Assembly: GCF_000262345.1 (NCBI RefSeq)
Contig: NZ_AJTQ01000202.1
Coordinates: 1-33,057 of the forward strand
DNA: 33,057 nucleotides
Direction of reading: 5' to 3'
Origin: Streptomyces xiaopingdaonensis
Lineage (GTDB): Bacteria > Actinomycetota > Actinomycetes > Streptomycetales > Streptomycetaceae
The position numbers and the translations under genes were made by a program. Below, one piece after another: positions 15,931 through 26,003 of this stretch. The notes beneath the pieces were generated by a model. The model was not told the DNA's origin and made no database searches. It was given only the letters and a program-made list of their open reading frames with translations. How positions within the stretch are numbered: position 1 is the stretch's first letter; every line of letters starts with the position of its first letter.

Positions 15931-16371
15931 GTGCGCCTGACGAAGAGCACCGACATGGCACTGCGCATCCTGATGCGCCTCGCCGTGGCGGACGGAGACG
16001 AGTCGACCACCCGGGAGGTGGCCGAAGCCGTCGCCGTCCCGTACACGCACGCGGCGAAGGTCGTCACCCGCCTCCGCCACCTCGGCGTCATCGAGGCCCG
16101 ACGCGGCAGAGGCGGGGGGCTCACCCTCACGCAGGTCGGGCGGACCGGCTCGCTCGGCCGGCTCGTCCGCCAACTGGAGGGCCAGGGCGACGTCGTCGGC
16201 TGCGAGGAGGACCCGCCCTGCCCGCTGCGCTCCGCCTGTCGACTCCGGTCGGCGCTGCGCAGCGCCCAGGACGCGTTCTTCGCCGCGCTCGACCCCCTCA
16301 CGGTCGAGGAGCTCGTAGCCCCGCCGACCGGCCCCGTACTCCTCGGCCTTCCGCTCCGCTCGCCGAGCTGA
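15931..16371 (+). CDS. nsrR: Nitric oxide-sensing Rrf2-family repressor NsrR
   Basis: Rrf2 regulator of 146 residues that holds a [4Fe-4S] cluster and loses DNA binding when NO attacks it. The N-terminal winged helix (MRLTKSTDMALRILMRLA, REVAEAVAVPYTHAAKVVTRL) is followed by the cluster loop with Cys91, Cys97 and Cys103, spaced C-x5-C-x5-C as in S. coelicolor NsrR. Asp8, the reported fourth ligand contributed by the partner subunit, is present. The C-terminus ALDPLTVEELVAPPTGPVLLGL closely resembles the S. coelicolor protein as I remember it. There is no Shine-Dalgarno site before GTG 15931, suggesting a leaderless transcript. The next gene is hmp, the standard NsrR target. Confidence 0.93.
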   Translation: MRLTKSTDMALRILMRLAVADGDESTTREVAEAVAVPYTHAAKVVTRLRHLGVIEARRGRGGGLTLTQVGRTGSLGRLVRQLEGQGDVVGCEEDPPCPLRSACRLRSALRSAQDAFFAALDPLTVEELVAPPTGPVLLGLPLRSPS

Positions 16372-16441
16372 AGGCCCGGGCCACCGCACCCGCACGGCCG
16401 ACCGCACCCCGACTCCGCACCCGACCGCCCGCTAAAAGAAG

Positions 16442-16460
16442 AATCCAAGACTCTGATTTG
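16442..16460. promoter_or_regulatory. Candidate NsrR operator upstream of hmp
   Basis: AATCCAAGACTCTGATTTG lies 8 bp before the hmp start and overlaps its GAGG ribosome-binding site by one base. It matches the motif in the nsrR promoter (AATCCA, GA, TC and ATT conserved with identical spacing). Confidence 0.5.
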
Positions 16461-16468
16461 AGGTCCTC

Positions 16469-17662
16469 GTGCTGTCACCGAAATCCACCGAGACCGTCCG
16501 CGCCACCCTCCCCGCGGTGGGCGCCGCCATCGGCGACGTCGCCCCGCTCTTCTACCGCAAGCTCTTCGCCGCCCACCCCGAGCTGCTGCGCGACCTCTTC
16601 AACCGGGGCAACCAGGCGACGGGCGAGCAGCAGCAGGCGCTCGCCGGCTCGGTAGCCGCCTTCGCCACGGCCCTCCTCCGCAACCCCGACTCCACCCCGG
16701 AGGCGCTCCTTTCGCGCATCGCGCACAAGCACGCCTCGCTCGGCATCGCCCCCGCGCAGTACGAGGTGGTGTACAGACACCTCTTCGCCGCCCTCGCCGA
16801 GGTGCTCGGCGACGCCGCAACCGACGAGGTGGCCGAGGCGTGGACCGAGGTGTACTGGCTCATGGCGAACTCCCTCGTCGCCATGGAGTCGCGCCTCTAC
16901 GCCGAGTCCGGCACCACTCCCGGTACCGTGCTCCGCGACCACATCGTGGTGGCACGGCGCGCCGAGACGGAGACGGTCGCCGTCTTCACCGTCCGCCCTT
17001 CGGACGGCAGCGCACCCGCCGCGGCCAAGCCCGGCCAGTACGTCTCCGTGCAGGTCGAACTCCCCGACGGAGCCCGGCAGATCAGGCAGTACAGCCTGGT
17101 CTCGGCGCCCGGGGCCGACGGCAGCCTGCACTTCGCCGTCAAGCGTCTCGCCGACGAACCCGCGGGCGAGGTCTCCACGCACCTCCACGACCACGTCGCC
17201 ACCGGGGACGTCCTCCGCGTGAGCGCGCCCTTCGGCGACTCCGTCCTGGAGGAAGGCGACGCCCCGCTCCTGCTCGCCTCGGCGGGGATCGGCTGCACGC
17301 CGCTCACCGGCATGCTCAGCCGGCTCGCCGGCACGGGCACCACGCGGCCCGTCACGGTCGTGCACGCCGACCGCAGCCCGGCCACCCACGCCTTCCGCGC
17401 CGAACTGGAGCGGTACGTGGGCGAGTTGCCCCACGCCGACGCGCACATCTGGTACGAGGCACCCGGACCCGACTGGCCCGCGGAGCGCACCGGCTACGCC
17501 GACCTCGCGGCGCTCGACGTCCCCCGGGGGACCACCGCGTACCTCTGCGGTCCCCTCCCCTTCATGCGGCAGGTGCGCGGACAACTCCTCGCCGCCGGCG
17601 TACGGGCCGCCGACATCCACCACGAGGTCTTCGGTCCCGACCTCTGGCGCGTCGGGGAGTGA
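16469..17662 (+). CDS. hmp: Flavohaemoglobin, nitric oxide dioxygenase
   Basis: Cytoplasmic enzyme of 397 residues that oxidises NO to nitrate using O2 and NAD(P)H. The globin domain (about 1-145) carries distal Tyr29 (LFYRKLF) and the likely proximal His88 (HKHASLGIAPAQYEVV). The FAD-binding domain contains RQIRQYSLVSAP, the R-x-Y-S flavin motif. The NAD domain contains LLLASAGIGCTPLTGML and CGPLPFMRQV and ends with HHEVFGPDLW as in other Hmp proteins. Length fits the family (about 400). GTG 16469 has GAGG at 5-nt spacing. It lies 97 bp after nsrR and shares a promoter motif with it, so NO should induce both. Confidence 0.95.
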   Translation: MLSPKSTETVRATLPAVGAAIGDVAPLFYRKLFAAHPELLRDLFNRGNQATGEQQQALAGSVAAFATALLRNPDSTPEALLSRIAHKHASLGIAPAQYEVVYRHLFAALAEVLGDAATDEVAEAWTEVYWLMANSLVAMESRLYAESGTTPGTVLRDHIVVARRAETETVAVFTVRPSDGSAPAAAKPGQYVSVQVELPDGARQIRQYSLVSAPGADGSLHFAVKRLADEPAGEVSTHLHDHVATGDVLRVSAPFGDSVLEEGDAPLLLASAGIGCTPLTGMLSRLAGTGTTRPVTVVHADRSPATHAFRAELERYVGELPHADAHIWYEAPGPDWPAERTGYADLAALDVPRGTTAYLCGPLPFMRQVRGQLLAAGVRAADIHHEVFGPDLWRVGE

Positions 17663-17744
17663 CTCGCGGGGCGGGGCGGTGCCGGCGTCCCGCCGCCGAT
17701 CCGCACCATCCGTCGGCACCACGATCGAGTGATCCAACGCCCTT

Positions 17745-18149
17745 GTGCCACCGGCCATACTGGAACCGCTCGCGCAGGCGCTCAGCACCGCCGACGCCGA
17801 CGTGGGCACCGTCTTCGCCGAACTCGTCGAAGCCGGCCTGGGAAGCAACTCCCGGGCCCTGGACCAGTGGAGGACCCTCATGCAGACCCTCTCCCCCTTC
17901 TTCAAGTCCCAGATCGCCGAGGAGTACGGCCGCGAGAAGCACGAGGAAGGACGCGAGGAGGGGGAGGCCCACGGCCGTGCCCGCTCCCTCCTCGACGTCC
18001 TCCACCACCGCAGTCTCACCGTCCCCGACACCGCAGCCGCACACATCCTCGCCTGCAACGACCTCCCCACCCTCGACCACTGGTGGCACCACGCCTTCAC
18101 CGTCCGCACCGTCGAGGAACTCCTCACCGACCCGGCGGACGGCCGGTAA
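17745..18149 (+). pseudogene. C-terminal remnant of an Rpn/PD-(D/E)XK-type family protein
   Basis: The 134-residue reading frame resembles the C-terminal part of a roughly 300-residue protein family abundant in Streptomyces, whose N-terminal half is a PD-(D/E)XK nuclease-like (Rpn/YhgA-type) domain. Matching features are AILEPLAQALSTADADVGTVFAEL, the DQWRTLM segment, the charged run EYGREKHEEGREEGEAHGRA, and a C-terminal LLTDPAD. Similarity begins almost at the first codon, and a TGA stands in frame 12 bp before GTG 17745, so the nuclease half is missing here. It is probably a decaying gene, though the intact C-terminal frame could still be translated. No Shine-Dalgarno site is evident. Confidence 0.6.
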
Positions 18150-18195
18150 CCGAAGCCGCCCCGCGGACGCCGCGCAAGCGCGTCCCGGTACGCGG

Positions 18196-18227
18196 CGAGG
18201 GCCGCACCCCGGAGGATGCGGCCCTCG
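18196..18227. terminator. Bidirectional terminator between remnant gene and aconitase
   Basis: CGAGGGCCGCA (18196-18206) and TGCGGCCCTCG (18217-18227) form an 11-bp perfect stem with a 10-nt loop between two convergent genes. It can serve both, chiefly the aconitase message ending at 18263. Confidence 0.8.
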
Positions 18228-18262
18228 TACGGCCGAGGCGCGTGGCTACCGCCGTTGCGGGC

Positions 18263-21096
<2,834 letters not shown>

Positions 21097-21135
21097 TGGC
21101 GATCGACCCGGCAGTCGCAGTACGCCTCCGACAGA

Positions 21136-21153
21136 TATCTCGATGTCGAGATA
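21136..21153. promoter_or_regulatory. 18-bp palindrome TATCTC-N6-GAGATA upstream of acnA
   Basis: TATCTCGATGTCGAGATA has perfect 8-bp arms and a 2-bp centre. The same half-sites with the same 6-bp spacing occur at 22192-22209 on the promoter of the HTH-MurA gene. It lies about 150 bp upstream of acnA. Confidence 0.7.
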
Positions 21154-21283
21154 ACTCTAGTACACGTCCGGGGAACGGTCATGCCTGCCCTCGGCTCCCG
21201 TCCCCGGTACCTGGCACGCGCGTACCCGAAACCCCGCCGCGGGGACCGGGCGAAGACGCCCCGCACCGGCCCGGGTTGAAGGC

Positions 21284-22063
21284 TCACGGCCTCCTCGCCT
21301 CGACGAGGAGCCGGCGCGAGTACGCCACGAAGGGGCCGTGCCGCTCCATGAACCCGTGAAGGACGGCGAGCCGCTCGCGATAGCGCTCGACGGTGAAGTC
21401 CGGCACGATCCAGACCACCTTGCGCAGGAAGTGGACGACGGCCGCCACGTCGTGGAACTCCGTCCGGAGCGCCTCCTCCCGCAGGTCGACGACGTCGAGC
21501 CCGGCAGCCTCCGCGGCGAGGGAGACCTCGACCGCGCCCGCGCCCGCCGTGGTCGCCACGGGCCCCGGGAACGGATGCCCCTCGGGCGGCTGCTCCCTCA
21601 TGAACTCCGTCAACTCACGTACGGAGCCGGGCCCCACCTGCTGCGAGAGGCAGCTGCCGCCGGGGCGCAGCACCCGGCGCACCTCGTCCCAGCGCGTGAC
21701 GACCGGGTGCCGAGCGGTCACGAGGTCGAAGCGGCTCGAGGGCAGCGGGAGGTCGGCCGCGGCGTCCGCCTCGAACACCTCGGCGTCGAACCGGGCGAGG
21801 TTCCGCCGGGCGAGCGCGACGTTCGGAGGCCAGGACTCCGTGGCGGCGAGGAGCGGCGGCACGGCGGGAAGCGCGGCCAGCACCTCTCCTCCGCCCGTCT
21901 GGAGGTCGAGCGCCGCCTCGGCCGCCGCCATCCGCTCCGCGAGGAGGCCGGCGTAGCCCCAGGAGGGTCGCTCCTCGGTCGCGCGCCCGCGGAACCACGA
22001 GAAGTCCCAGCCCTCCGTGGGTACGGCCGCGCCCTCGCTGAGCAGGTCGTCGAAATGCGACAT
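21284..22063 (-). CDS. Class I SAM-dependent methyltransferase
   Basis: A 259-residue protein with a recognisable class I methyltransferase core. The region LDLQTGGGEVLAAL stands where motif I (SAM-binding glycine loop) should be. It is followed by FDAEVFEADAAADLPLPSSRFDLVTARH and the motif VRRVLRPGGSCLSQQVG (post-core strand). The N-terminus contains WDFSWFRGRATEERPSWGY. The C-terminal third (VVHFLRKVVWIVPDFTVERY) has aromatic residues usual in small-molecule methyltransferases. Substrate cannot be told. ATG 22063. It lies between acnA (same strand, 290 bp gap) and the divergent HTH-MurA gene, so its promoter lies in the same 156-bp spacer as the TATCTC palindrome. Confidence 0.75.
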   Translation of the reverse strand: MSHFDDLLSEGAAVPTEGWDFSWFRGRATEERPSWGYAGLLAERMAAAEAALDLQTGGGEVLAALPAVPPLLAATESWPPNVALARRNLARFDAEVFEADAAADLPLPSSRFDLVTARHPVVTRWDEVRRVLRPGGSCLSQQVGPGSVRELTEFMREQPPEGHPFPGPVATTAGAGAVEVSLAAEAAGLDVVDLREEALRTEFHDVAAVVHFLRKVVWIVPDFTVERYRERLAVLHGFMERHGPFVAYSRRLLVEARRP

Positions 22064-22183
22064 CGGCCGATGCTTTCAGAGCGGACCGAAGGGGGCACCC
22101 GGTTATCGCCCGGGAACCGGAGGCTCCGCTCCCTGCGTTCTCACCGGAGGGAGCGCCCCGCCTCACCCGTTCGGCCCCCCGAG

Positions 22184-22213
22184 TTCACCGCTATCTCACA
22201 TCTGAGATAGCGT
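22184..22213 (+). promoter_or_regulatory. Promoter of HTH-MurA gene with embedded palindromic operator
   Basis: TTCACC (22184-22189) and TAGCGT (22208-22213) are 18 bp apart. This places transcription start at or beside the ATG at 22220, i.e. leaderless, which fits the lack of a Shine-Dalgarno site. A palindrome with perfect 9-bp arms GCTATCTCA (22190-22198) and TGAGATAGC (22203-22211) fills the spacer and runs into the -10. Its core TATCTC-N6-GAGATA matches the acnA upstream site. Occupancy would block polymerase. Confidence 0.65.
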
Positions 22214-22219
22214 CGAAGC

Positions 22220-23749
22220 ATGACCGACGACTACCTCGTACGTATCGGGCAGTTGATCCGTGACGCCCGCCAGCACCGCGGCTGGACCCAGTCGCAGCTT
22301 GCCGAAGCCCTGGCCACAAGTCAGAGCGCGGTCAACCGCATTGAACGCGGCAACCAGAACATCAGTCTTGAGATGATCGCGCGCATCTCCGAGGCCCTCG
22401 ACAGCGAGATCGTCTCGCTCGGGTACTCGGGCCCCATGCACCTCCGCGTGGTCGGGGGGCGGCGCCTCTCGGGCGCGATCGACGTGAAGACGAGCAAGAA
22501 CGCCTGCGTCGCGCTGCTGTGCGCCTCGCTCGTCAACTCCGGGCGTACGGTGCTGCGTCGGGTCGCGCGGATCGAGGAGGTCTACCGCATCCTGGAGGTC
22601 CTCACCTCCGTCGGCGTCCGCTGCCGGTGGGTCAACTCCGGTGCCGACCTGGAGATCGTGCCGCCGGCCGAGCTGGAGCTCGACTCCATGGACCAGGACG
22701 CAGCGCGCCGTACGCGCAGCATCATCATGCTGCTCGGGCCGCTGCTGCACCGCTTCGACCACTTCAAGATCCCGTACGCGGGCGGCTGCGACCTCGGCAC
22801 CCGCACCGTCGAGCCGCACATGAGCGCCCTGCGCCACTTCGGCCTCGACGTCACCGCGACCGAGGGGATCTACCACGCCGAGGTCGAGAACGACGTGCGC
22901 CCGCAGCGCCCGATCGTCCTCACCGAGCGCGGCGACACCGTCACCGAGAACGCGCTCCTCGCCGCGGCCCGGCACGAGGGCACGACGGTGATCAGGAACG
23001 CCTCCTCCAACTACATGGTCCAGGACCTCTGTTTCTTCCTCGAGGAGCTGGGCGTCCGGGTCGAGGGCGTGGGGACGACGACGCTGACGGTGCACGGCGT
23101 CCCGGAGATCGACGTCGACGTCGACTACTCGCCTTCCGAGGACCCGGTGGAGGCGATGAGCCTCGTCGCCGCCGCGGTGGTCACCGAGTCCGAACTCACC
23201 GTGCGCCGCGTGCCGGTGGAGTTCATGGAGATCGAGCTCGCCGTCCTGGAGGAGATGGGGCTCGACTTCGACCGTTCCGCCGAGTACGCCGCCGACAACG
23301 GGCGCACCCGGCTCACCGATCTCACGGTCCGCCCCTCCAAGCTGGAGGCGCCGATCGACAAGATCCATCCGATGCCCTTCCCCGGGCTCAACATCGACAA
23401 CGTCCCGTTCTTCGCGGCGATCGCGGCGTCGGCGCAGGGCAAGACGCTGATCCACGACTGGGTCTACGACAACCGCGCCATCTACCTCACCGATCTGAAC
23501 CGCCTCGGCGGGAGGCTCCAACTCCTCGACCCGCACCGGGTCCTGGTCGAGGGCCCGACGCGCTGGCGCGCCTCGGAGATGATGTGCCCGCCGGCACTGC
23601 GTCCCGCCGTCGTCGTCCTGCTCGCGATGATGGCGGCGGAGGGCACGTCGGTGCTCCGCAACGTCTACGTGATCAACCGGGGTTACGAGGAACTCGCCGA
23701 GCGCCTCAACGAGGTCGGCGCGCAGATCGAGACGTTCAGGGACATCTGA
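22220..23749 (+). CDS. murA2: XRE helix-turn-helix fused to MurA-like enolpyruvyl transferase
   Basis: A 509-residue two-domain protein. Residues about 9-60 form an XRE/Cro-type helix-turn-helix (TQSQLAEALATSQSAVNRIERG). From about residue 72 there is a complete EPSP-synthase-type domain like UDP-N-acetylglucosamine 1-carboxyvinyltransferase, which joins PEP to UDP-GlcNAc in peptidoglycan synthesis. MurA key residues are kept: SKNA (Lys93, Asn94) and the active-site loop AGGCDLGTR (Cys190, Arg195). A PSEDPVEAM stretch stands where MurA usually has an Asp-containing TDMQ motif, so catalysis may be altered. The name follows SCO5998 from memory. It may be a metabolite-sensing regulator, an enzyme, or both. 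The palindrome on its own promoter suggests autoregulation. Confidence 0.88.
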   Translation: MTDDYLVRIGQLIRDARQHRGWTQSQLAEALATSQSAVNRIERGNQNISLEMIARISEALDSEIVSLGYSGPMHLRVVGGRRLSGAIDVKTSKNACVALLCASLVNSGRTVLRRVARIEEVYRILEVLTSVGVRCRWVNSGADLEIVPPAELELDSMDQDAARRTRSIIMLLGPLLHRFDHFKIPYAGGCDLGTRTVEPHMSALRHFGLDVTATEGIYHAEVENDVRPQRPIVLTERGDTVTENALLAAARHEGTTVIRNASSNYMVQDLCFFLEELGVRVEGVGTTTLTVHGVPEIDVDVDYSPSEDPVEAMSLVAAAVVTESELTVRRVPVEFMEIELAVLEEMGLDFDRSAEYAADNGRTRLTDLTVRPSKLEAPIDKIHPMPFPGLNIDNVPFFAAIAASAQGKTLIHDWVYDNRAIYLTDLNRLGGRLQLLDPHRVLVEGPTRWRASEMMCPPALRPAVVVLLAMMAAEGTSVLRNVYVINRGYEELAERLNEVGAQIETFRDI

Positions 23750-23756
23750 CGCGGTG

Positions 23757-23774
23757 CCGTCCCGGCCGGGACGG
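23757..23774 (+). terminator. Possible terminator after HTH-MurA gene
   Basis: CCGTCCCGGCCGGGACGG is a perfect 18-bp palindrome 7 bp after the stop codon. With a minimal loop it forms a GC-rich hairpin. Confidence 0.5.
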
Positions 23775-24147
23775 ACGGGGCTCCCCGCCCGGGTTGCGGG
23801 AGGCGGCCGATGCCGGAGCCGCCGGTCGACTGCGCCGGCGGTGACGGAGGAAGACGTTGGGCGAGGGGTTCAAGGAGGACAACGTGTTTCCTCGGCGAAA
23901 AGGACCGCGTCGTGCGGGAGTTGAGGTGCGAGCGGGGTGGCGCCTGGGCGCGTGGAGCCTCCGGTAGGACGGATCTCTCCACCGGATCGTCCGCTGAACC
24001 GGAGGCTTCACGTCGGTCACCTACGCTGCCGCGCTCGACGTTCCGCGCGTCACCCGTCCCAAGCGCTCCGGGACGTCTTCACCGACGGTCCGGGTCGGGC
24101 GGGCGCCGCGGTGGACAGCGGAGGGTGTACGAACTGCCGGGAACTGG
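23775..24147. other. Intergenic stretch without a convincing gene
   Basis: Between the HTH-MurA gene and the convergent membrane-protein gene. An AAGGAGG with a GTG at 23884 opens a 27-codon frame ending at 23967, but nothing else supports it as a gene. The rest shows no recognisable element. Confidence 0.4.
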
Positions 24148-24183
24148 CGTCTTGCCCGCTCGGGACCGCGGGCGGGCAAGACG
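24148..24183 (-). terminator. Terminator of sigma factor / membrane protein operon
   Basis: Perfect 12-bp arms CGTCTTGCCCGC (24148-24159) and GCGGGCAAGACG (24172-24183) with a 12-nt loop, 6 bp past the stop at 24190. Confidence 0.8.
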
Positions 24184-24189
24184 ATGCCG

Positions 24190-25299
24190 TCAGCCGCGCG
24201 CTTGGCTCGGCGACGACGAGCTGACCACCTGGGAGGGCTTCGGCTGCTTCCCCATCTTGTCGGCCACCCCCCGCTTCAGCACGGCCTCGCTGGAGAGCAG
24301 CGTGCCCGCCTTGCCCAACGAGTTCGTCTTCGTCAGATAGGTGCGCGAGCCGAGGTAGTCGAGGCTGTCCTCATCGAAGACCCACTCCGTACGCTCACCG
24401 TTCCGGGTGTCGGTACGGGCGATGCCCACCCCGTTTCGGCCGATCGCGTCCTTGGCCTGGGGGGCGCGGGCCACCCCCGGCAGTTTCGCCGCGGCCTTGA
24501 AGAGTGCGGCCTCGACCTCTGTCGGCACGACACCGCCGACCAGCCTCCCGATCTCCTCGAACACCACCTGGTCCCGCTCCAGTTCACCGCTCTCCGAGGC
24601 GTGCTCGTACAGGTACTTCAGCAGCTCGTCGGGATCGGTCGGAAGCGAGGAGAGCCAACGGTACGTGGGCCGGTCGATGCCCGCGGGCGTCCCGTGGTCG
24701 TCGCCCAGATCGGGGTTGATCTGTATGGTCTCGCCGTCCTCCCGAATCGAGCCCAGCTTCATGACCGGCCCCTGCCGCTGCGAGTGCCATTCCTCCCGGC
24801 TCTTCAGCGGGCCGGTGACGGCCTTGCCGCTCGTCTCGTCGGCCCCGCGGACCTTGCTCTTCACGTAGGTGTATTGGCTGTCCCTCACTTGGGGAACGGT
24901 GTCGTGCGCCATGGCGGCCTCCGAAATGCGCCCCAACTCGGCGCTTGCCGTGCCCTGGTCGGGCCGGCCTGAAGCGTCGCCGCCGGAGAGCAGGCCCGCG
25001 GTCAGCGCGCCGCCGAGGGCCACGGCCGCCGCCGGCGCCACAACGGCGGGGCGCAACAGGCGGAACCGGCCCACGCCGGGCCGGTCGTGGTGGACGGGCG
25101 AACCGCCGCCGGCGTCCGACACGGCCTGCGCGGCGTACTGCTCGTCGTCGATCTCTCGCATGAGTCGTTCCTTGTGGTGTTCGTGACGGCCCGGCGGAAG
25201 GTCCCGTTCCTCCGGGGTCGGCAGCATGTGGGCGAGCGCCTCCCGCGTCTCACGTTCGGCGCGGATCCGGCTTGCCTTGTCGGCCCTCGGTGCGGTCAT
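24190..25299 (-). CDS. Sigma-linked membrane protein (CU044_5270-like)
   Basis: A 369-residue protein with a charged cytoplasmic N-terminus of about 75 residues (LAHMLPTPEERDLPPGRHEHHKERLMREID). One membrane segment near residue 90 follows (PAVVAPAAAVALGGALTAGLL). A large extracytoplasmic C-terminal domain (YTYVKSKVRG, YRWLSSLPTDPDELLKYLYEHA, RTEWVFDEDSLDYLGSRTYL) completes it. This architecture and its coupling to a sigma factor fit the actinobacterial CU044_5270 family, whose function is not known. It might act like an anti-sigma factor or envelope sensor, but no zinc-binding anti-sigma motif (HxxxCxxC) is visible. ATG 25299 overlaps the sigma gene's stop by four bases (ATGA), so the two are co-translated. 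Confidence 0.8.
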   Translation of the reverse strand: MTAPRADKASRIRAERETREALAHMLPTPEERDLPPGRHEHHKERLMREIDDEQYAAQAVSDAGGGSPVHHDRPGVGRFRLLRPAVVAPAAAVALGGALTAGLLSGGDASGRPDQGTASAELGRISEAAMAHDTVPQVRDSQYTYVKSKVRGADETSGKAVTGPLKSREEWHSQRQGPVMKLGSIREDGETIQINPDLGDDHGTPAGIDRPTYRWLSSLPTDPDELLKYLYEHASESGELERDQVVFEEIGRLVGGVVPTEVEAALFKAAAKLPGVARAPQAKDAIGRNGVGIARTDTRNGERTEWVFDEDSLDYLGSRTYLTKTNSLGKAGTLLSSEAVLKRGVADKMGKQPKPSQVVSSSSPSQARG

Positions 25300-26003
25300 C
25301 GGGCTTCCTCCTCGACGGGCAGAGCGGCGAACGCCGCCCTGCCCAGTACCTCTCCGCGGGCAGCGCCCGGTTCCCTTTCCTCTGTCTCCGACCGCAGGGC
25401 GACCAGCCGGCGCAGCCTGGCGCGGGCGCGCGACAGGCGAGAGCGCACGGTGCCGACGGGCACCCCGAGAGCCTCCGCGGCCTGCGCGTAGTCCAGACCG
25501 GCCCACACGCACAGCGTGAGAACCTCCCGCTCCCGTGTCCGGAGGTGGCGCAACGCGCTGCCCACTGCGGACAGTTCGCGGGCGTCGTCGACGCGAGCCG
25601 CCGTCGCGTCGGCGAAGTCCTCCACCTGCCGCGGGGGCGGATGAGAGGCGAGGAAGGCGAGTCGGCGTCCCAGGCTCCGGCGCTGGTTGCGGGCCTTGTT
25701 GGTGGCAATGCCCAACAGCCACGGGCGCAGCGGACCGCTGTCCGACTCGACCCGGTGGCGGGTGCGCCAGGCGTCCAGAAATGTTTCGGCCATCACCTCC
25801 TCCGCCATCGACCAGTCGCCGGTGAGTCGGAAGGCGTGGTTGTACACCGCTTTGGCCTCGTCGTCGTACAACTCTGCGAAAGCCTCTTTGTCACCCGCGC
25901 GGATCCGTTCCCTCACTCGCTTGTCGGCGTCCTGTCCACTGGTCTCTCGCGGCTCCGCCCCTTCCGAAGGCTCCGCCGCTTCGGTGTACCTCACACCCTT
26001 CAT
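25296..26003 (-). CDS. RNA polymerase sigma factor, sigma-70 family (ECF type)
   Basis: A 235-residue sigma factor. Region 2 runs from DKEAFAELYDDEAKAVYNHAFRLTGDWSMAEEVMAETFLDAWR into the -10-binding segment GPLRPWLLGIATNKARNQRRS. Region 4 includes REREVLTLCVWAGLDYAQAAEALGVPVGTVRSRLSRARARL, which recognises -35. The C-terminus has a short extension. The first 30 residues are Glu-rich and variable. ATG 26003 is preceded by GGAG at a short distance, so the start is not certain. It is translationally coupled to the membrane protein that follows. A GTGA-N6-TCAC palindrome stands 25-42 bp upstream. Confidence 0.9.
   Translation of the reverse strand: MKGVRYTEAAEPSEGAEPRETSGQDADKRVRERIRAGDKEAFAELYDDEAKAVYNHAFRLTGDWSMAEEVMAETFLDAWRTRHRVESDSGPLRPWLLGIATNKARNQRRSLGRRLAFLASHPPPRQVEDFADATAARVDDARELSAVGSALRHLRTREREVLTLCVWAGLDYAQAAEALGVPVGTVRSRLSRARARLRRLVALRSETEEREPGAARGEVLGRAAFAALPVEEEAR

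Noticed and set aside
12356..15940. Plus-strand 1194-codon open frame overlapping the GH92 gene
   Set aside because: Arg/Pro/His-rich out-of-frame translation of the mannosidase gene; the frame starting at 12411 holds all GH92 motifs.
23884..23967. 27-codon frame after AAGGAGG
   Set aside because: Good ribosome-binding site, but Arg-rich composition, no similarity and no context; kept only as a remark.
23736..24020. 94-codon minus-strand frame in the gap after the HTH-MurA gene
   Set aside because: Starts and ends in GC-rich non-coding sequence, overlaps the HTH-MurA stop, and has Arg/Pro/Ser-rich composition.
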